A DNA stretch of 64,000 bases. Origin: Schistocerca nitens (lineage: Eukaryota > Arthropoda > Insecta > Orthoptera > Acrididae). Positions within the stretch are counted from its first letter, which is position 1. The number at the start of each line of letters is the position of its first letter. Shown one piece after another: positions 1 through 9,632 of this stretch. The position numbers and the translations under genes were made by a program. The notes under the pieces are model-generated. The model was given only the letters and a program-made list of their open reading frames with translations. It was not told the DNA's origin and did no database searches. The DNA is taken from NCBI RefSeq assembly GCF_023898315.1, contig NC_064621.1:121833561-121897560 (forward strand). Reading direction: 5' to 3'.

Positions 1-1178
1 AAGTAACTGTTGCCCACACTATCATCACATATAGGCACTGACTCAACGTGCAATGCACCCACTCTGACCCCACAACTGTGGGATCTCATGCCAAGATGAG
101 CCGAGCTGTAAGCTGCCGTTTCTATTAGGAGTTTGCATGTGATTTTTATTTCAATGGCTTCTTCAATTATACTATCTAAGAAGCTGTTTGTGTGACATGC
201 AACAAAGGTCTTGTCAAATTTGATCTGGTGACTTTCCTAGAGCATGTTCGAATGAAGTAGATTTTTTGGAGTAGCTTAGGCAATGAAACCTTTCCTGCTC
301 CATCTCACGTTGTTCTACAGTGTACACTGTTTCTCCCAGATAAGATTGCCTGGACCTGCAGGGTATTTTGTGGTGGACTTTAGGCATGGGCCTAAAGATC
401 AATTTGACTGAGGCTATCAAGCAGAGACTTATCTTACTCAACACTGGGTGAAAGAGGGGCAAAAATACAAACTTTCTTTTCTTGCTCCTTGTTGGTGGTG
501 TTATTGCTATTCTTACCCCAAGTAACTTCACATATTTGGTGACAGTCATAGCCATCATTCCTGAAGATCTTGCATACGTCACTCAGCTAATGGGGCAGGT
601 TGTTGGCATTTGATATTGTTCTTGCATGACATACCAACATTTCCATCACAGTGCCCTTCTGTTTGGCCTGAGGACGTGCAAGTATAGATTTGTATGCATA
701 GGTCTTCTGTGGATGCTGTGGCCAAGACATACTTTTTGTTTGTGGCAGATGAGAATATTAAAAAAGGGCAAAGCATTCTCTTCTTCTATTTTAACAGTGA
801 ACTGGACATTATCAACAATGCTGTTGAAATGTTCGAGGAAATTGTCAAGTTTTTCATGTCCACGGCACTAAATTATGAACATGTCATCACCATGATGAAA
901 GAAATAAGTTAGGCTTCAGTGGGGTCTTGTCTACGGCAATTTCCTCAAACTTCCCCACACAGTGGTGGGTGACTGCTGAAGCCAATGGGGCTTTCCATCA
1001 GAATGCCATCAAACTTATTAGAATATTGGCCATAGCACAAAAAATAATTACATGGAGGATGTCTTAATAATTCAGCCATGTCACTTCCAAAGAAGTGGGA
1101 TACTATGATCAAAGAGTCTAAATAGGAAAATTCATAATCAGTGTCACCACATCAAAACTGACCATTAATGTCACCCTA
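1..1178 (-). pseudogene. Penelope-like element, 3' half (RT core to GIY-YIG), degenerate
   Basis: Reading the minus strand from about 1178 down to 1 gives, across several frameshifts, the later half of a Penelope-like element protein. The parts in order are an MVSFDVV block (about 1150-1175), a DGILMESPIG block matching the DGxxMGSP reverse transcriptase motif (about 1000), a WDDMFIIW block standing for the YVDD catalytic box (about 890), an LPFFNIL block (about 770), and then a GIY-YIG nuclease-like tail with YLGETVYTVEQR (about 320) and EHALG (about 240). In this family the RT copies the element and the GIY-YIG domain nicks DNA. The reading frame is broken many times, so it cannot make protein. 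Its missing upstream half lies at 9633-10740 on the same strand, which suggests one copy split by later insertions. The element may continue left of the window. Confidence 0.75.
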
Positions 1179-2330
1179 ACTAAGTAAGACTTAAAGGGAT
1201 ACAAAATTGTATTTTGGGTGAAAAAATTGATTTTCATTTTATTGACTTATTATATTCATGTGACAGGAATTGAAATATCTCACTTTCCAGAGACTCTTTA
1301 TTCACTATTTGCCTGAAATTGCTTGTCTCTGGTTTAATGGAGATATTCTTTGATTTTTCGACTTTGGAAACTAGTAAACAATGTGCTATATGAAAGTTGA
1401 GTCCTTTTTTCGTATTTAGTATTTCATTTTCCAGAGTGAAAATGCCTAGAGTTAGGGCAAAAGTGTTTAAAAAGCGTGTGAAGAGGCAAAAGAAAAGAAA
1501 CAATGAATCATTAGCAAAGCGAAGCATTTCTTCATCATCACTGCTGGAAAATGTGAGCCCACTTACTTCCGATTTGCAGAACGAACTTACTCCAAATGAA
1601 AACAGTGCTTGTCATAAAAAAAATTAGAGATCTGGAAGAGAAATATAACTTATTTGATAAAGTACAGGAAGTTTTTGAACTCACCCACATAGGCATATTG
1701 GACAAAACTCTTGAAAACAATGTGTGCTGAAAACGGATGAAAGAAATGTTTCTCTGAAAGTAGAATCCCATGATGGCCTAGCTGCCCAGTTTAACTTAAT
1801 ATGCAGTGTTTGTAAATACAGCTCTAAGTTTCCAAGCTCTGTTTCAGTAAACTGTAAATAATGGATACAAGCAAACTGAACTTAATACTGTGGATATTAG
1901 GTTAGTCTATGGGTTGCGAGCAATTGGTAAGGGCAACGTAGTAGGTGACATGCTATGAGGTGTTCTACATCTTCCAAGTGTACCTTCAGTCAAAGATGTA
2001 GCACAGAAGTCAATGCAGGAAGCTGTAGAAGAAACAATGAAAGAAAATGATGACAACCATGACACCAGTAGCTTCTAATGGCACATGGCAAATAAGGGAT
2101 CACATCTCCAACACTGATGATACAGCAACTACTGTTGAAACTGGTAAGGTTATTGATGTTGCTATAATATCCAAATACTTAGATAGGCTGAAACAAGAAT
2201 ATTGGTGATAATTGTATTGCTAATTATTAGGATAATAGTGGTGGCATGGAGGTTCCTGGGGTGAAAAAAATTCATTGCTTTTTTGAGTGGTATAATGTTC
2301 GCTATGTCCAGTATTTGGGAGATAGTGACT

Positions 2331-2441
2331 GCAAAGCATTCAAAGCAGTTTTGAAAAGCAAACCATAGCAAAGCATTCAAAGCAGTTTTGAAAAGCAAAC
2401 CATAGCAAAGCATTCAAAGCAGTTTTGAAAAGCAAACCATA
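2331..2441 (+). repeat. 37-bp exact tandem triplication inside the Mutator-like remnant
   Basis: Three back-to-back copies of a 37-bp unit (2331-2367, 2368-2404, 2405-2441) that look identical. The unit encodes the CKAFKAV segment of the transposase core. The two extra copies add 74 bp, which is not a multiple of three, so the array itself disrupts the frame. The lack of divergence suggests a recent slippage or duplication event compared with the age of the host pseudogene. Confidence 0.95.
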
Positions 2442-2639
2442 TGGGAACAGTGTAAATATAAGTAAACTTGAATGTTTAGAACATATGCAGAAGAGAATGG
2501 GTGCTGGGCTGAGAAGGAATGAAATCAATTACAAAAGGAAAAGACCTAGATGATGTGAAAACCCTGGATGAAGATTGACTGATTCATGGTAGACCACATT
2601 CAGAACTGTTATTGCCTAGCAACCAGGCAAAATATAGGC

Positions 2640-2654
2640 AATCTTGGAGAAATG
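2640..2654 (+). repeat. Target-site duplication, left copy (15 bp) of the I-like LINE
   Basis: AATCTTGGAGAAATG at 2640-2654 is repeated exactly at 8785-8799. These copies bracket the LINE, and removing the element plus one copy restores a continuous transposase reading (about NIGNLGEMRKAILALYF) across the junction. That confirms the exact insertion point. Confidence 0.95.
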
Positions 2655-2674
2655 GTTGGTTGGTTGGTTGGTTT
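2655..2674 (-). repeat. (CAAC)n simple-sequence 3' tail of the I-like LINE
   Basis: On the plus strand this is four and a half units of GTTG next to the left target-site duplication. On the element strand it is a terminal (CAAC)n run. It marks the reverse-transcription start end and replaces a poly-A tail. Confidence 0.85.
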
Positions 2675-2974
2675 GGGGGATTAAAGGGACCAGACTGCTA
2701 CGGTCATCGGTCCCTTTGTCCAAGTACTAAAAAAACACCCACAGAGAATAAAAAAAAACGTGTAACAGAATAGAGCACAGACGACACAGAACAAGAGAAA
2801 CTGAGACAAAGACCAGACAAAACGAACTAAAAGCACACAGAGTGTGACGGTGGTTGGCCGACCAGAGAAATAAAAAAGGAAAAGCCAACCACTTGAAACA
2901 CATTAAAAAATCAGTTTAAAACCGGAGGCCAAAGGCCAGAATCAACACAAAACAATAAGATAAAAGAGAAACAC

Positions 2975-5900
2975 TCAGATTAAAGAACAAAAACCCCCTG
3001 CCCGAATAAAACGTAAAACTAAGTCAGCCATAGCCGAGTCATCTGTTAAAAGGGCAGGGAGCGAGTCAGGCAGTGCGAACGGCTGCCTGAGCGCAGTTAA
3101 AAACGGACACTCCAATAAAATATGAACCACTGATAAAACGGAGCCGCAGCGACAGAGAGGCGCGTCCTCACGGCGCAATAAGTGGCCATGCGTAAGCCGA
3201 GTGTGCCCAATGCGCAGCCGGCAGAGGACAACAGACTCCTTGCGGGAGACCCGCAAGGACGACCGCCACACAGTCGTCGTCACCTTGATTGGACGGAGTT
3301 TGTTGGGCGTGGGCAGATTGCGCCATTCAGCGTCCCAAACCGAAAGAACTTCACGGCGTAAGACCGCCCGCAAATCGGTCTCTGGGAGGCCAATCCCCAG
3401 AGACAATTTACTAGTGGCCTCTTTCGCCAGGCGGTCAACATTCTCATTGCCAGGGATCCCAACATGGCCTGGGGTCCAAACAAAGACCACAGAGCGGCCG
3501 CAATGGTCAAGAGTAGACAGGGACTCATGGATAGCCATCACCAGACGAGAACGAGGAAAACACTGGTCGAGAGCTCGTAAACCGCTCAGGGAATCGCTAC
3601 AGATAACGAAGGACTCACCTGAGCAGGAGCGGATATACTCTAGGGCACGAAAGATGGCGACCAGCTCAGCAGTGTAAACGCTGCAGCCATCCGGCAAGGA
3701 ACGTTGTTCGGAATGGTCCCCTAGAGTGAGCGCATACCCGACACGACCAGCAACCATCGAACCGTCGGTGTAAACAATTCCAGAGCCCTGATACGTGGCC
3801 AGGATGAAAAAAAAGCGGCGGCGGAAGGCTGCTGGAGGGACCGAGTCCTTCGGGCACTGTGCCAAGTCGAGCCGAAGGCAAGGGCGACGAACACACCATG
3901 GGGGTGTATGCAAAGTAGCCCAGAAAGGAGGTGGAACAGTGAAAACCCGAAGCCCAGAGAGAAGCTCTTTGACGCGGACCGCTATTGTACAACCAGCCCG
4001 GGGCCGACGTTCTGGCAGACGGACGACCGAGCGCGGGAACAGGAGACAATAGTTAGGATGCCCGGGCGAGCTTAGAACATGGGCAGTATAAGCGGCCAGC
4101 AAACGTTGGCGTCGGAACCGCAGTGGAGGTACACCTGCCTCCACTAGTACGCTGTCCACAGGGCTGGTGCGGAAAGCACCAGTGGCAAGGCGTATCCCAC
4201 TGTGGAGAATTGGGTCCAGCACCCGCAACGCAGATGGGGATGCTGAGCCATAAGCCAGGCTCCCATAATCCAGGCGGGACTGGATGAGCGCCTGGTAGAG
4301 CCGTAACAGGGTAGAGCGGTCGGCGCCCCAGCGGGTGTGGCTCAAACATCGCAGAGCATTGAGATGCCGCCAACATGCCTGTTTGAGCACCCGGATATGA
4401 GGCAGCCAAGTCAACCGGGCATCGAAAACCACCCCCAAAAACCTGTGGGTCTCCACCACAGCAAGCAGTTCGTCGGCAAGATAAAGCTGCGGCTCAGGAT
4501 GGACTGTTCGGCGCCGGCAGAAATGCATAACGCGGGTCTTGGCTGCCGAAAACTGAAACCCATGCGCTACAGCCCAAGACTGCGCCTTGCGGATAGCGCC
4601 CTGTAGCTGACGTTCAACCGCTGCAATGCCAGTAGAGCTGTAATAAAGGCAGAAGTCGTCAGCATACAGGGAAGCGGAGACAGAATTGCCCACGGCCGCA
4701 GCAAGCCCGTTAATGGCTATTAAAAACAGACAGACACTTAAAACAGAACCCTGTGGCACACCGTTCTCCTGGACGTGGGAGGAACTATACGAGGCCGCTA
4801 CTTGCACGCGGAAGGTACGACACGACAGAAAATTGCGGATAAAAATCGGCAGTGGACCCCGAAGACCCCATCCATGAAGCGTAGAAAGGATGTGATGACG
4901 CCATGTCGTATCGTACGCCTTCCGCATGTCGAAAAAGACAGCGACCAGGTGCTGACGGCGGGCAAAGGCAGTACGGATGGCCGACTCCAGGCTCACCAGA
5001 TTGTCGGTGGCGGAGCGGCCTTTACGGAACCCACCCTGAGACGGAGCAAGAAGGCCCCGAGACTCCAGTACCCAATTCAAGCGCCGGCTCACCATCCGTT
5101 CAAGCAACTTGCAAAGAACGTTGGTGAGGCTAATGGGACGGTAGCTGTCCACCTCCAGAGGGTTCTTTCCAGGTTTCAAAACAGGGATGACAACGCCTTC
5201 CCGCCATTGCGACGGAAACTCCCCCTCGACCCAAAGACGGTTGTAAAGATCGAGAAGGCGCCGCTGGCAGTCCACTGAAAGGTGTTTCAGCATCTGAAAG
5301 TGGATGCCATCTGGCCCAGGAGCGGTATCAGGGCAAGCAGCTAGGGCACTGCGAAATTCCCACTCACTAAATGGAGCATTGTAAGATTCTAGGTGGTTGG
5401 TGCGAAACGAAAGGCTCCGACGTTCCATCCGCTCTTTAATGGAGCGGAAGGCCTGGGGGTAATTCGCAGAGGCGGAACTCATAGCAAAATGCTCTGCTAA
5501 GTGATTTGCAATGACGTCGGAGTCAGTACAAACTGCTCCATTCAGTGAGAGCACAGGGACGCTGGCAGGGGTCCGATGGCCGTAGACGTGTCGAATCTTG
5601 GCCCAGACCTGCGATGGAGTGACATGGAGGCCAATGGTGGATACATACCGCTCCCAGCACTTCTTCTTGCCTTGGCGGATAAGGAGGCGGGCCCGCGCAC
5701 GCAGCCGTTTGAAGGCGATAAGGTGGTCGATGGAGGGATGTCGCTTGTGACGCTGGAGCGCCCGCCGGCGATCTTTAATCGCTTCAGCGATCTCAGGCGA
5801 CCACCAAGGCACAGTCCGCCGCCGAGGGGACCCACAGGAACGGGGAATGGCTGATTCGGCGGCAGTAACGATGCCGGTGGTGAGCGATTGAACCACCGCA

Positions 5901-6658
5901 TCAATGTCATCAGTAGAGAGAGGCTCAAAAGCGGCAGTGGAGGAGAACAAGTCCCAGTCAGCCTTATTCATAGCCCATCTGCTAGGGCGCCCAGAAGAGT
6001 GGCGCTGTGGTAGTGACAAAAAGATCGGAAAGTGGTCACTACCACACAGGTCGTCATGCACACTCCATTGGACAGACAGTAAGAGGCTATGGCTACAGAT
6101 TGAAAGGTCAATGGCGGAGTAGGTGCCATGCGCCACACTGAAGTGTGTGAAGGCACCATCATTTAACAGCGAGAGATCGAGCTGCGACAAGAAACCCTCA
6201 ACGATGGCGCCTCGACCTGTTGCCACTGACCCACCCCACAGAGGGTTATGGGCGTTGAAGTCGCCCAAGAGCAAGAAAGGTGGCGGCAATTGGGCGACCA
6301 GTGCAGCCAGGACATGCTGCGAGACATCACCATCTGGTGGAATGTAAACACTGCAGACGGTAACAGCCTGTGGCGTCCACACGCATACAGCGACAGCCTC
6401 TATGGGCGTCTGGAGAGGGACAGACTCGCTGTGCAGAGTGTGAAGGACATATATGCAGACGCCACCAGACACCCTTTCATAAGCTGCTCGGTTCTTATAA
6501 TAACCCCGATAGCCACGGAGGGCGGGGGTTCGCATTGCAGGAAACCAAGTTTCCTGGAGAGCAATGCAGAAGAAAGGGTGAAGGCTGATAAGTTGGCGGA
6601 GCTCAGCGAGATGGTGGAAGAAACCGCTGCAGTTCCACTGGAGGATGGTAGTAGCCAT
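2975..6658 (-). CDS. I-like LINE ORF2: endonuclease, reverse transcriptase, RNase H
   Basis: An uninterrupted 1227-residue frame starting at the ATG complementary to 6656-6658, 35 bp after the ORF1 stop. The apurinic-type endonuclease occupies about residues 1-220, with LQETW (Glu36), GDFNAHN (132-138) and SDH (207-209). The reverse transcriptase spans about 440-760, with FFDMRKAYD (Asp577), GVPQGS (634-639) and the YADD box (665-668). RNase H spans about 960-1085, with YTDGS (Asp965), Glu998, Asp1022 and Asp1075, so all four acidic residues are present. A Cys/His cluster (C1169, C1171, H1179, C1184) follows near the C-terminus. The protein would nick the target, copy the element RNA from the nick and remove RNA. 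All catalytic residues I can check are intact, which is unusual in this window. Confidence 0.93.
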   Translation of the reverse strand: MATTILQWNCSGFFHHLAELRQLISLHPFFCIALQETWFPAMRTPALRGYRGYYKNRAAYERVSGGVCIYVLHTLHSESVPLQTPIEAVAVCVWTPQAVTVCSVYIPPDGDVSQHVLAALVAQLPPPFLLLGDFNAHNPLWGGSVATGRGAIVEGFLSQLDLSLLNDGAFTHFSVAHGTYSAIDLSICSHSLLLSVQWSVHDDLCGSDHFPIFLSLPQRHSSGRPSRWAMNKADWDLFSSTAAFEPLSTDDIDAVVQSLTTGIVTAAESAIPRSCGSPRRRTVPWWSPEIAEAIKDRRRALQRHKRHPSIDHLIAFKRLRARARLLIRQGKKKCWERYVSTIGLHVTPSQVWAKIRHVYGHRTPASVPVLSLNGAVCTDSDVIANHLAEHFAMSSASANYPQAFRSIKERMERRSLSFRTNHLESYNAPFSEWEFRSALAACPDTAPGPDGIHFQMLKHLSVDCQRRLLDLYNRLWVEGEFPSQWREGVVIPVLKPGKNPLEVDSYRPISLTNVLCKLLERMVSRRLNWVLESRGLLAPSQGGFRKGRSATDNLVSLESAIRTAFARRQHLVAVFFDMRKAYDTTWRHHILSTLHGWGLRGPLPIFIRNFLSCRTFRVQVAASYSSSHVQENGVPQGSVLSVCLFLIAINGLAAAVGNSVSASLYADDFCLYYSSTGIAAVERQLQGAIRKAQSWAVAHGFQFSAAKTRVMHFCRRRTVHPEPQLYLADELLAVVETHRFLGVVFDARLTWLPHIRVLKQACWRHLNALRCLSHTRWGADRSTLLRLYQALIQSRLDYGSLAYGSASPSALRVLDPILHSGIRLATGAFRTSPVDSVLVEAGVPPLRFRRQRLLAAYTAHVLSSPGHPNYCLLFPRSVVRLPERRPRAGCTIAVRVKELLSGLRVFTVPPPFWATLHTPPWCVRRPCLRLDLAQCPKDSVPPAAFRRRFFFILATYQGSGIVYTDGSMVAGRVGYALTLGDHSEQRSLPDGCSVYTAELVAIFRALEYIRSCSGESFVICSDSLSGLRALDQCFPRSRLVMAIHESLSTLDHCGRSVVFVWTPGHVGIPGNENVDRLAKEATSKLSLGIGLPETDLRAVLRREVLSVWDAEWRNLPTPNKLRPIKVTTTVWRSSLRVSRKESVVLCRLRIGHTRLTHGHLLRREDAPLCRCGSVLSVVHILLECPFLTALRQPFALPDSLPALLTDDSAMADLVLRFIRAGGFCSLI

Positions 6659-6693
6659 TGCGGAGAAAGGCGTGACGGGACTGGGAAGGCAGA

Positions 6694-8193
6694 TTACGCC
6701 GCTGGGTCACCTGCCACATCCGATGGAGCACCCGTGCAAGTGCTACCCATTGCGTCTGAGGGATCGGCGAGATCGAGGTCCTCAGCGGACGCAAGGATCT
6801 CCACCTCATCCTCAGATGCAGAGCTTTTATGTAGCGGTGGAGTAGGTGCCACGGCAGGTGTCTTGGACTTACGGGTCTTCAGAGTCGTTTTCTCTCGCTG
6901 TTCCTTTGGTTGCCGTTGGTGAGAGGGCTTATTGGAGTCAGTCTCTGGGACCGAAGTGGAACGCGAAGCCCGTCGACCAGCGACCTGTGGCCGCTTCAGC
7001 CACTGGCTGGTGTCTGCTGTGCCGCTGGTAGGAACCTGGGAAGGGAGTGACCCAAGGGATCCCTTCCGAGCGAGAGAAGCCGAAGAAGACTTACGCTTCT
7101 CCGGCTGAGAAGGGGGGACTGGCGTCCCCGATGGTTTAGTGGGTGCTGCTCCCGAGGTAGATGGTGTGGGAGCAACAGCAAGAGAAGGGGCCCCCATTGT
7201 CAAGGGGGCAGGTGAGGTCCTCTGGTTCCGAGAGCTGACTGTGTATCTTGCAGCTGAAGGAGCTGGAGCAGGAGTGACAGTGGAGGCATAAGATGACATC
7301 ATACGCACGGGATGTAGCCGTTCAAATTTCCGCTTGGCCTCAGTGTAAGTCAGTCGGTCCAGAGTCTTATATTCCATGATTTTGCGTTCTTTCTGTAAGA
7401 CACTACAGTCCGGCGAGCAAGGGGAATGAGGCTCTCCACAGTTGACACAGACGGGAGGCGGAGCACATGGAGTATCGGGATGAGATGGGCGTCCACAATC
7501 TCGACATGTGAGGCTAGAAGTACAGCGAGAGGACATGTGACCGAACTTCCAGCACTTAAAGCACCGCATCGGGGGAGGGATATAGGGCTTGACGTCACAT
7601 CGGTAGACCATCACCTTGACCTTTTCCGGTAACGTATCACCCTCGAAGGCCAAGATGAAGGCACCGGTAGCAACCTGATTGTCCCTCGGACCCCGATGAA
7701 CGCGCCGGACGAAATGTACACCTCGTCGCTCTAAGTTGGCGCGCAGCTCGTCATCGGACTGTAAAAGGAGATCGCGGTGAAAAATAATTCCCTGAACCAT
7801 ATTTAAGCTTTTATGGGGGGTGATAGTGACAGAAACATCCCCCAACTTCGTACAAGCGAGCAAGGCTCGTGACTGGGCAGAGGATGCCGTTTTTATTAAG
7901 ACTGACCCTGACCGCATCTTGGACAAGCCCTCCACCTCCCCGAACTTGTCCTCCAAATGTTCCACAAAAAACTGAGGCTTCACAGACACAAACGATTCCC
8001 CGTCAGCTCTGGTACAGACGAGATACCGGGGCGAATACCTGTCGCTCTCATTCATAGCCTTTCGTTCCTCCCATGGTGTGGCCAGGGAGGGGAACGATTT
8101 GGGGTCATACACATTAGCCTTAAAGTGAGCTTTGGAACGCTTAGAGACTGCTGACGGCTGGCCGCCAGCGAGAGATGATGTACCACGCTTCAT
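6694..8193 (-). CDS. I-like LINE ORF1: zinc-knuckle RNA-binding protein
   Basis: An uninterrupted 499-residue frame from the ATG at 8191-8193. The first 200 residues match the usual ORF1 layout of I-group LINEs, including a probable RNA-recognition-like region with no obvious catalytic motif. Three Cys/His knuckles follow: C211-C214-H219-C224, C230-C233-H238-C243 and C249-C252-H256 with C259/C263. The C-terminal 200 residues are rich in Ser, Pro, Thr and Ala with basic patches, likely disordered. The protein would coat the element RNA and carry it with the ORF2 protein to the target. It lies directly upstream of ORF2 on the same transcript; ORF2 is probably reached by reinitiation or ribosome shunting, which is an inference. 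Confidence 0.9.
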   Translation of the reverse strand: MKRGTSSLAGGQPSAVSKRSKAHFKANVYDPKSFPSLATPWEERKAMNESDRYSPRYLVCTRADGESFVSVKPQFFVEHLEDKFGEVEGLSKMRSGSVLIKTASSAQSRALLACTKLGDVSVTITPHKSLNMVQGIIFHRDLLLQSDDELRANLERRGVHFVRRVHRGPRDNQVATGAFILAFEGDTLPEKVKVMVYRCDVKPYIPPPMRCFKCWKFGHMSSRCTSSLTCRDCGRPSHPDTPCAPPPVCVNCGEPHSPCSPDCSVLQKERKIMEYKTLDRLTYTEAKRKFERLHPVRMMSSYASTVTPAPAPSAARYTVSSRNQRTSPAPLTMGAPSLAVAPTPSTSGAAPTKPSGTPVPPSQPEKRKSSSASLARKGSLGSLPSQVPTSGTADTSQWLKRPQVAGRRASRSTSVPETDSNKPSHQRQPKEQREKTTLKTRKSKTPAVAPTPPLHKSSASEDEVEILASAEDLDLADPSDAMGSTCTGAPSDVAGDPAA

Positions 8194-8784
8194 TGCGGGT
8201 CATCCGCCCTGATGCCACCTACTCCGACCAAGGGCCCTCCCCACGGGCGCCACCCAGCCGCAGCAATAGCCATCTGGCAGGACGGCCATTGCCGGGAGTC
8301 CTGATGCCCCAAGGCGATGGGCATCTACTCCTTGGCATAAGTGGGGAGTTAACGGCGCAGGCATCAGTAGAGCGATCCCTGTGTTGTCAGGGGGCTATAA
8401 CCAAGAGGGTACATGGCGGCCCCACCACAACGGACTGGCTACCGTGCTGGATCTTAGGTGCAAAACTGTCCAAGGTCGTCGTCGCAGTTAAAAGAAACAC
8501 TGCAGAGTGCTGCGTGGTAATCGCCCAAGAGATCGAAAACGAGCGGGACACCATTGCAACGACGAGAAAGCCGGCTAAAGGTCTAATTGCACGATGGATA
8601 CAGTGCACCATGTAAGGCGCCCTTCCCCAATTGGCTCGCTCTTCGGAATAATTTAGAAAGATGGAGGTCAAACCCGAGAGGGGACCATCACATAAGGCCG
8701 AAACATTTGAGACTCCTTTTAGTCGCCTCTTACGACAGGCAGGAATACCGCGGGCCTATTCTTACCCCCGAACCCGCAGGGGTA
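8194..8784 (-). promoter_or_regulatory. 5' leader of the I-like LINE with a foldable 5' end
   Basis: 591 bp between the right target-site duplication and the ORF1 start. LINEs of this group carry an internal promoter here. The first ~80 nt on the element strand (about 8784 to 8705) can form GCGGG/CCCGC, GCCT/AGGC with an overlapping GTC/GAC pairing, and GACT/AGTC. The GCCT-GTCG-AGGC-GAC order allows a pseudoknot. From memory, similar 5' segments recur in insect LINEs. I did not find an assured core promoter motif. Confidence 0.5.
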
Positions 8785-8799
8785 AATCTTGGAGAAATG
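8785..8799 (+). repeat. Target-site duplication, right copy (15 bp) of the I-like LINE
   Basis: Exact second copy of the 15-bp sequence at 2640-2654, directly abutting the GC-rich 5' end of the element. No mismatch, which supports a recent insertion. Confidence 0.95.
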
Positions 8800-9632
8800 A
8801 GGAAAGCTATATTGGCTTTGTATTTCCAGGCACAGATGAACATCCGCAACACGGTACGTTCCCCAAAGGTGAAAAGAGCTGGTGTAAATACAATAGGGGA
8901 TAATAACTGGGGAGAAATACATTCATCACCACAGGCTACTAGCAGCTCATCTTCAGAGATCTGGTTGACAGAAGTCTTTTGATGAAACATCTTCATGGAA
9001 GAATGCAGAACCCCAATGGGTGTTTGAGCAGTGTGATATGGCATCACCTCCCAAAAACAGTGTTTGTTGGAATTAATACACTGGATTCTGGGGTGTATGC
9101 TGATGTGGCAACTGTCAATTTTAGAAATATTACTAAATACCAGGTCCTTGAAAAGTTGGATTTACACGCTGGTTCCCACACAATATGTGCGATGTTGACT
9201 TTAGACTGGCACAGCCAAAGGCATGCAGACGATATAGTCAAGAAATTAGTAAAAAAAGCACGGCAGGTGCAAATGGCTGCCAAAAGAAGATTATGATGTT
9301 TACGACAACTGTGATGGAGGAATTAACTATGGGTCAGGAATGTTTTAATCTTTCTTTGTTTTCTGCAAGTTTATTTTTTACTGCTTATAGGAAGATTATC
9401 TCAGCTACTATTGAACGTAGAAGTCTGAAATTTCTATGACAGTCACATGGTTTTTTTTTGTACGTACTGGAACAATGATTTTTGAATTACTTGATTTACA
9501 AAAGACTTAGAGGTGGTAATGTAGTGAAAAGTGATGGAAAAAATTTACCCTAAGGTAAATATAAAATATCTCTAAGTAATTACTTTGAGAAAAAAATTGT
9601 GGTTTCAGTACTGTTACATACAGTAAAAATTC
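8785..9632 (+). pseudogene. Mutator-like transposase remnant, C-terminal part
   Basis: Continuation of the gene at 1188-2654. Blocks are GEMRKAILALYF (about 8790), DEHPQHGTFPKGEKSWCKYN (about 8835), then QNPNGCLSSVIWHHLPKTVF (about 9005), LDSGVYADVATVNF (about 9080), HTICAMLTLDWHSQRHAD (about 9177) and a Lys/Arg-rich end at KARQVQMAAKRRL with a stop at 9296. The run from about 8979 to 9296 is open. The rest has frame changes. The PNGCLSSVIWHHLPK block is a typical late segment of insect Mutator-like transposases. The right element edge is placed where Penelope-like similarity restarts (about 9633) and is not marked by a clear inverted repeat. Confidence 0.7.

Larger units (their letters stand above)
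1188..2654 (+). pseudogene. Mutator-like transposase remnant, N-terminal part
   Basis: A degenerate gene on the plus strand, starting at the ATG at 1442 with MPRVRAKVFKKR, a basic start typical of insect Mutator-like transposase-domain proteins. Recognisable blocks follow in changing frames: ICSVCKYSSKFPSS (about 1798, a Cys-rich segment), LNTVDIRLVYGLRAIGKG (about 1875), VETGKVIDVAIISKY (about 2110), NSGGMEVPGVKK (about 2235) and VRYVQYLGDSDCKAFKAV (about 2300). The last block fits the GDGDSKAF motif of the catalytic core. Stops and frameshifts are frequent. A 37-bp triplication at 2331-2441 breaks the frame further. The 3' part resumes at 8785 after the inserted LINE. The left boundary is inferred from where Penelope-like similarity stops; no convincing terminal inverted repeat was found. 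Confidence 0.7.
2655..8784 (-). mobile_element. Full-length I-like (I/R1 group with RNase H) LINE
   Basis: A complete 6.13-kb non-LTR retrotransposon on the minus strand, with a 5' leader (8194-8784), ORF1 (6694-8193), a 35-bp spacer, ORF2 (2975-6658), a 320-bp 3' UTR and a short (CAAC)n 3' tail (2655-2674). It is bracketed by perfect 15-bp direct repeats and both frames are open. The element is distinctly GC-rich against AT-rich flanks. The combination of zinc-knuckle ORF1, AP-type endonuclease, reverse transcriptase and a C-terminal RNase H places it in the I/R1/LOA group of LINEs. A simple-sequence tail instead of poly-A also fits the I group. It inserted into the Mutator-like pseudogene and looks young. 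Activity is inferred from integrity, not shown. Confidence 0.92.

Noticed and set aside
214-582. Host GIY-YIG nuclease gene
   Set aside because: It is the C-terminal part of the Penelope-like element, with frame breaks.
3201-3677. 158-residue plus-strand frame
   Set aside because: Antisense to the RNase H region of LINE ORF2.
6248-6922. 224-residue plus-strand frame overlapping the LINE ORF1/ORF2 junction
   Set aside because: Antisense shadow of the GC-rich minus-strand LINE genes; no motif of its own.
1180-9579. CTAAGTAA at 1180-1187 and 9572-9579 as the Mutator-like target-site duplication
   Set aside because: The 8-bp match is exact, but the inner sequences do not form a convincing inverted repeat, and the Penelope-like breakpoint on the right fits about 9633 better.
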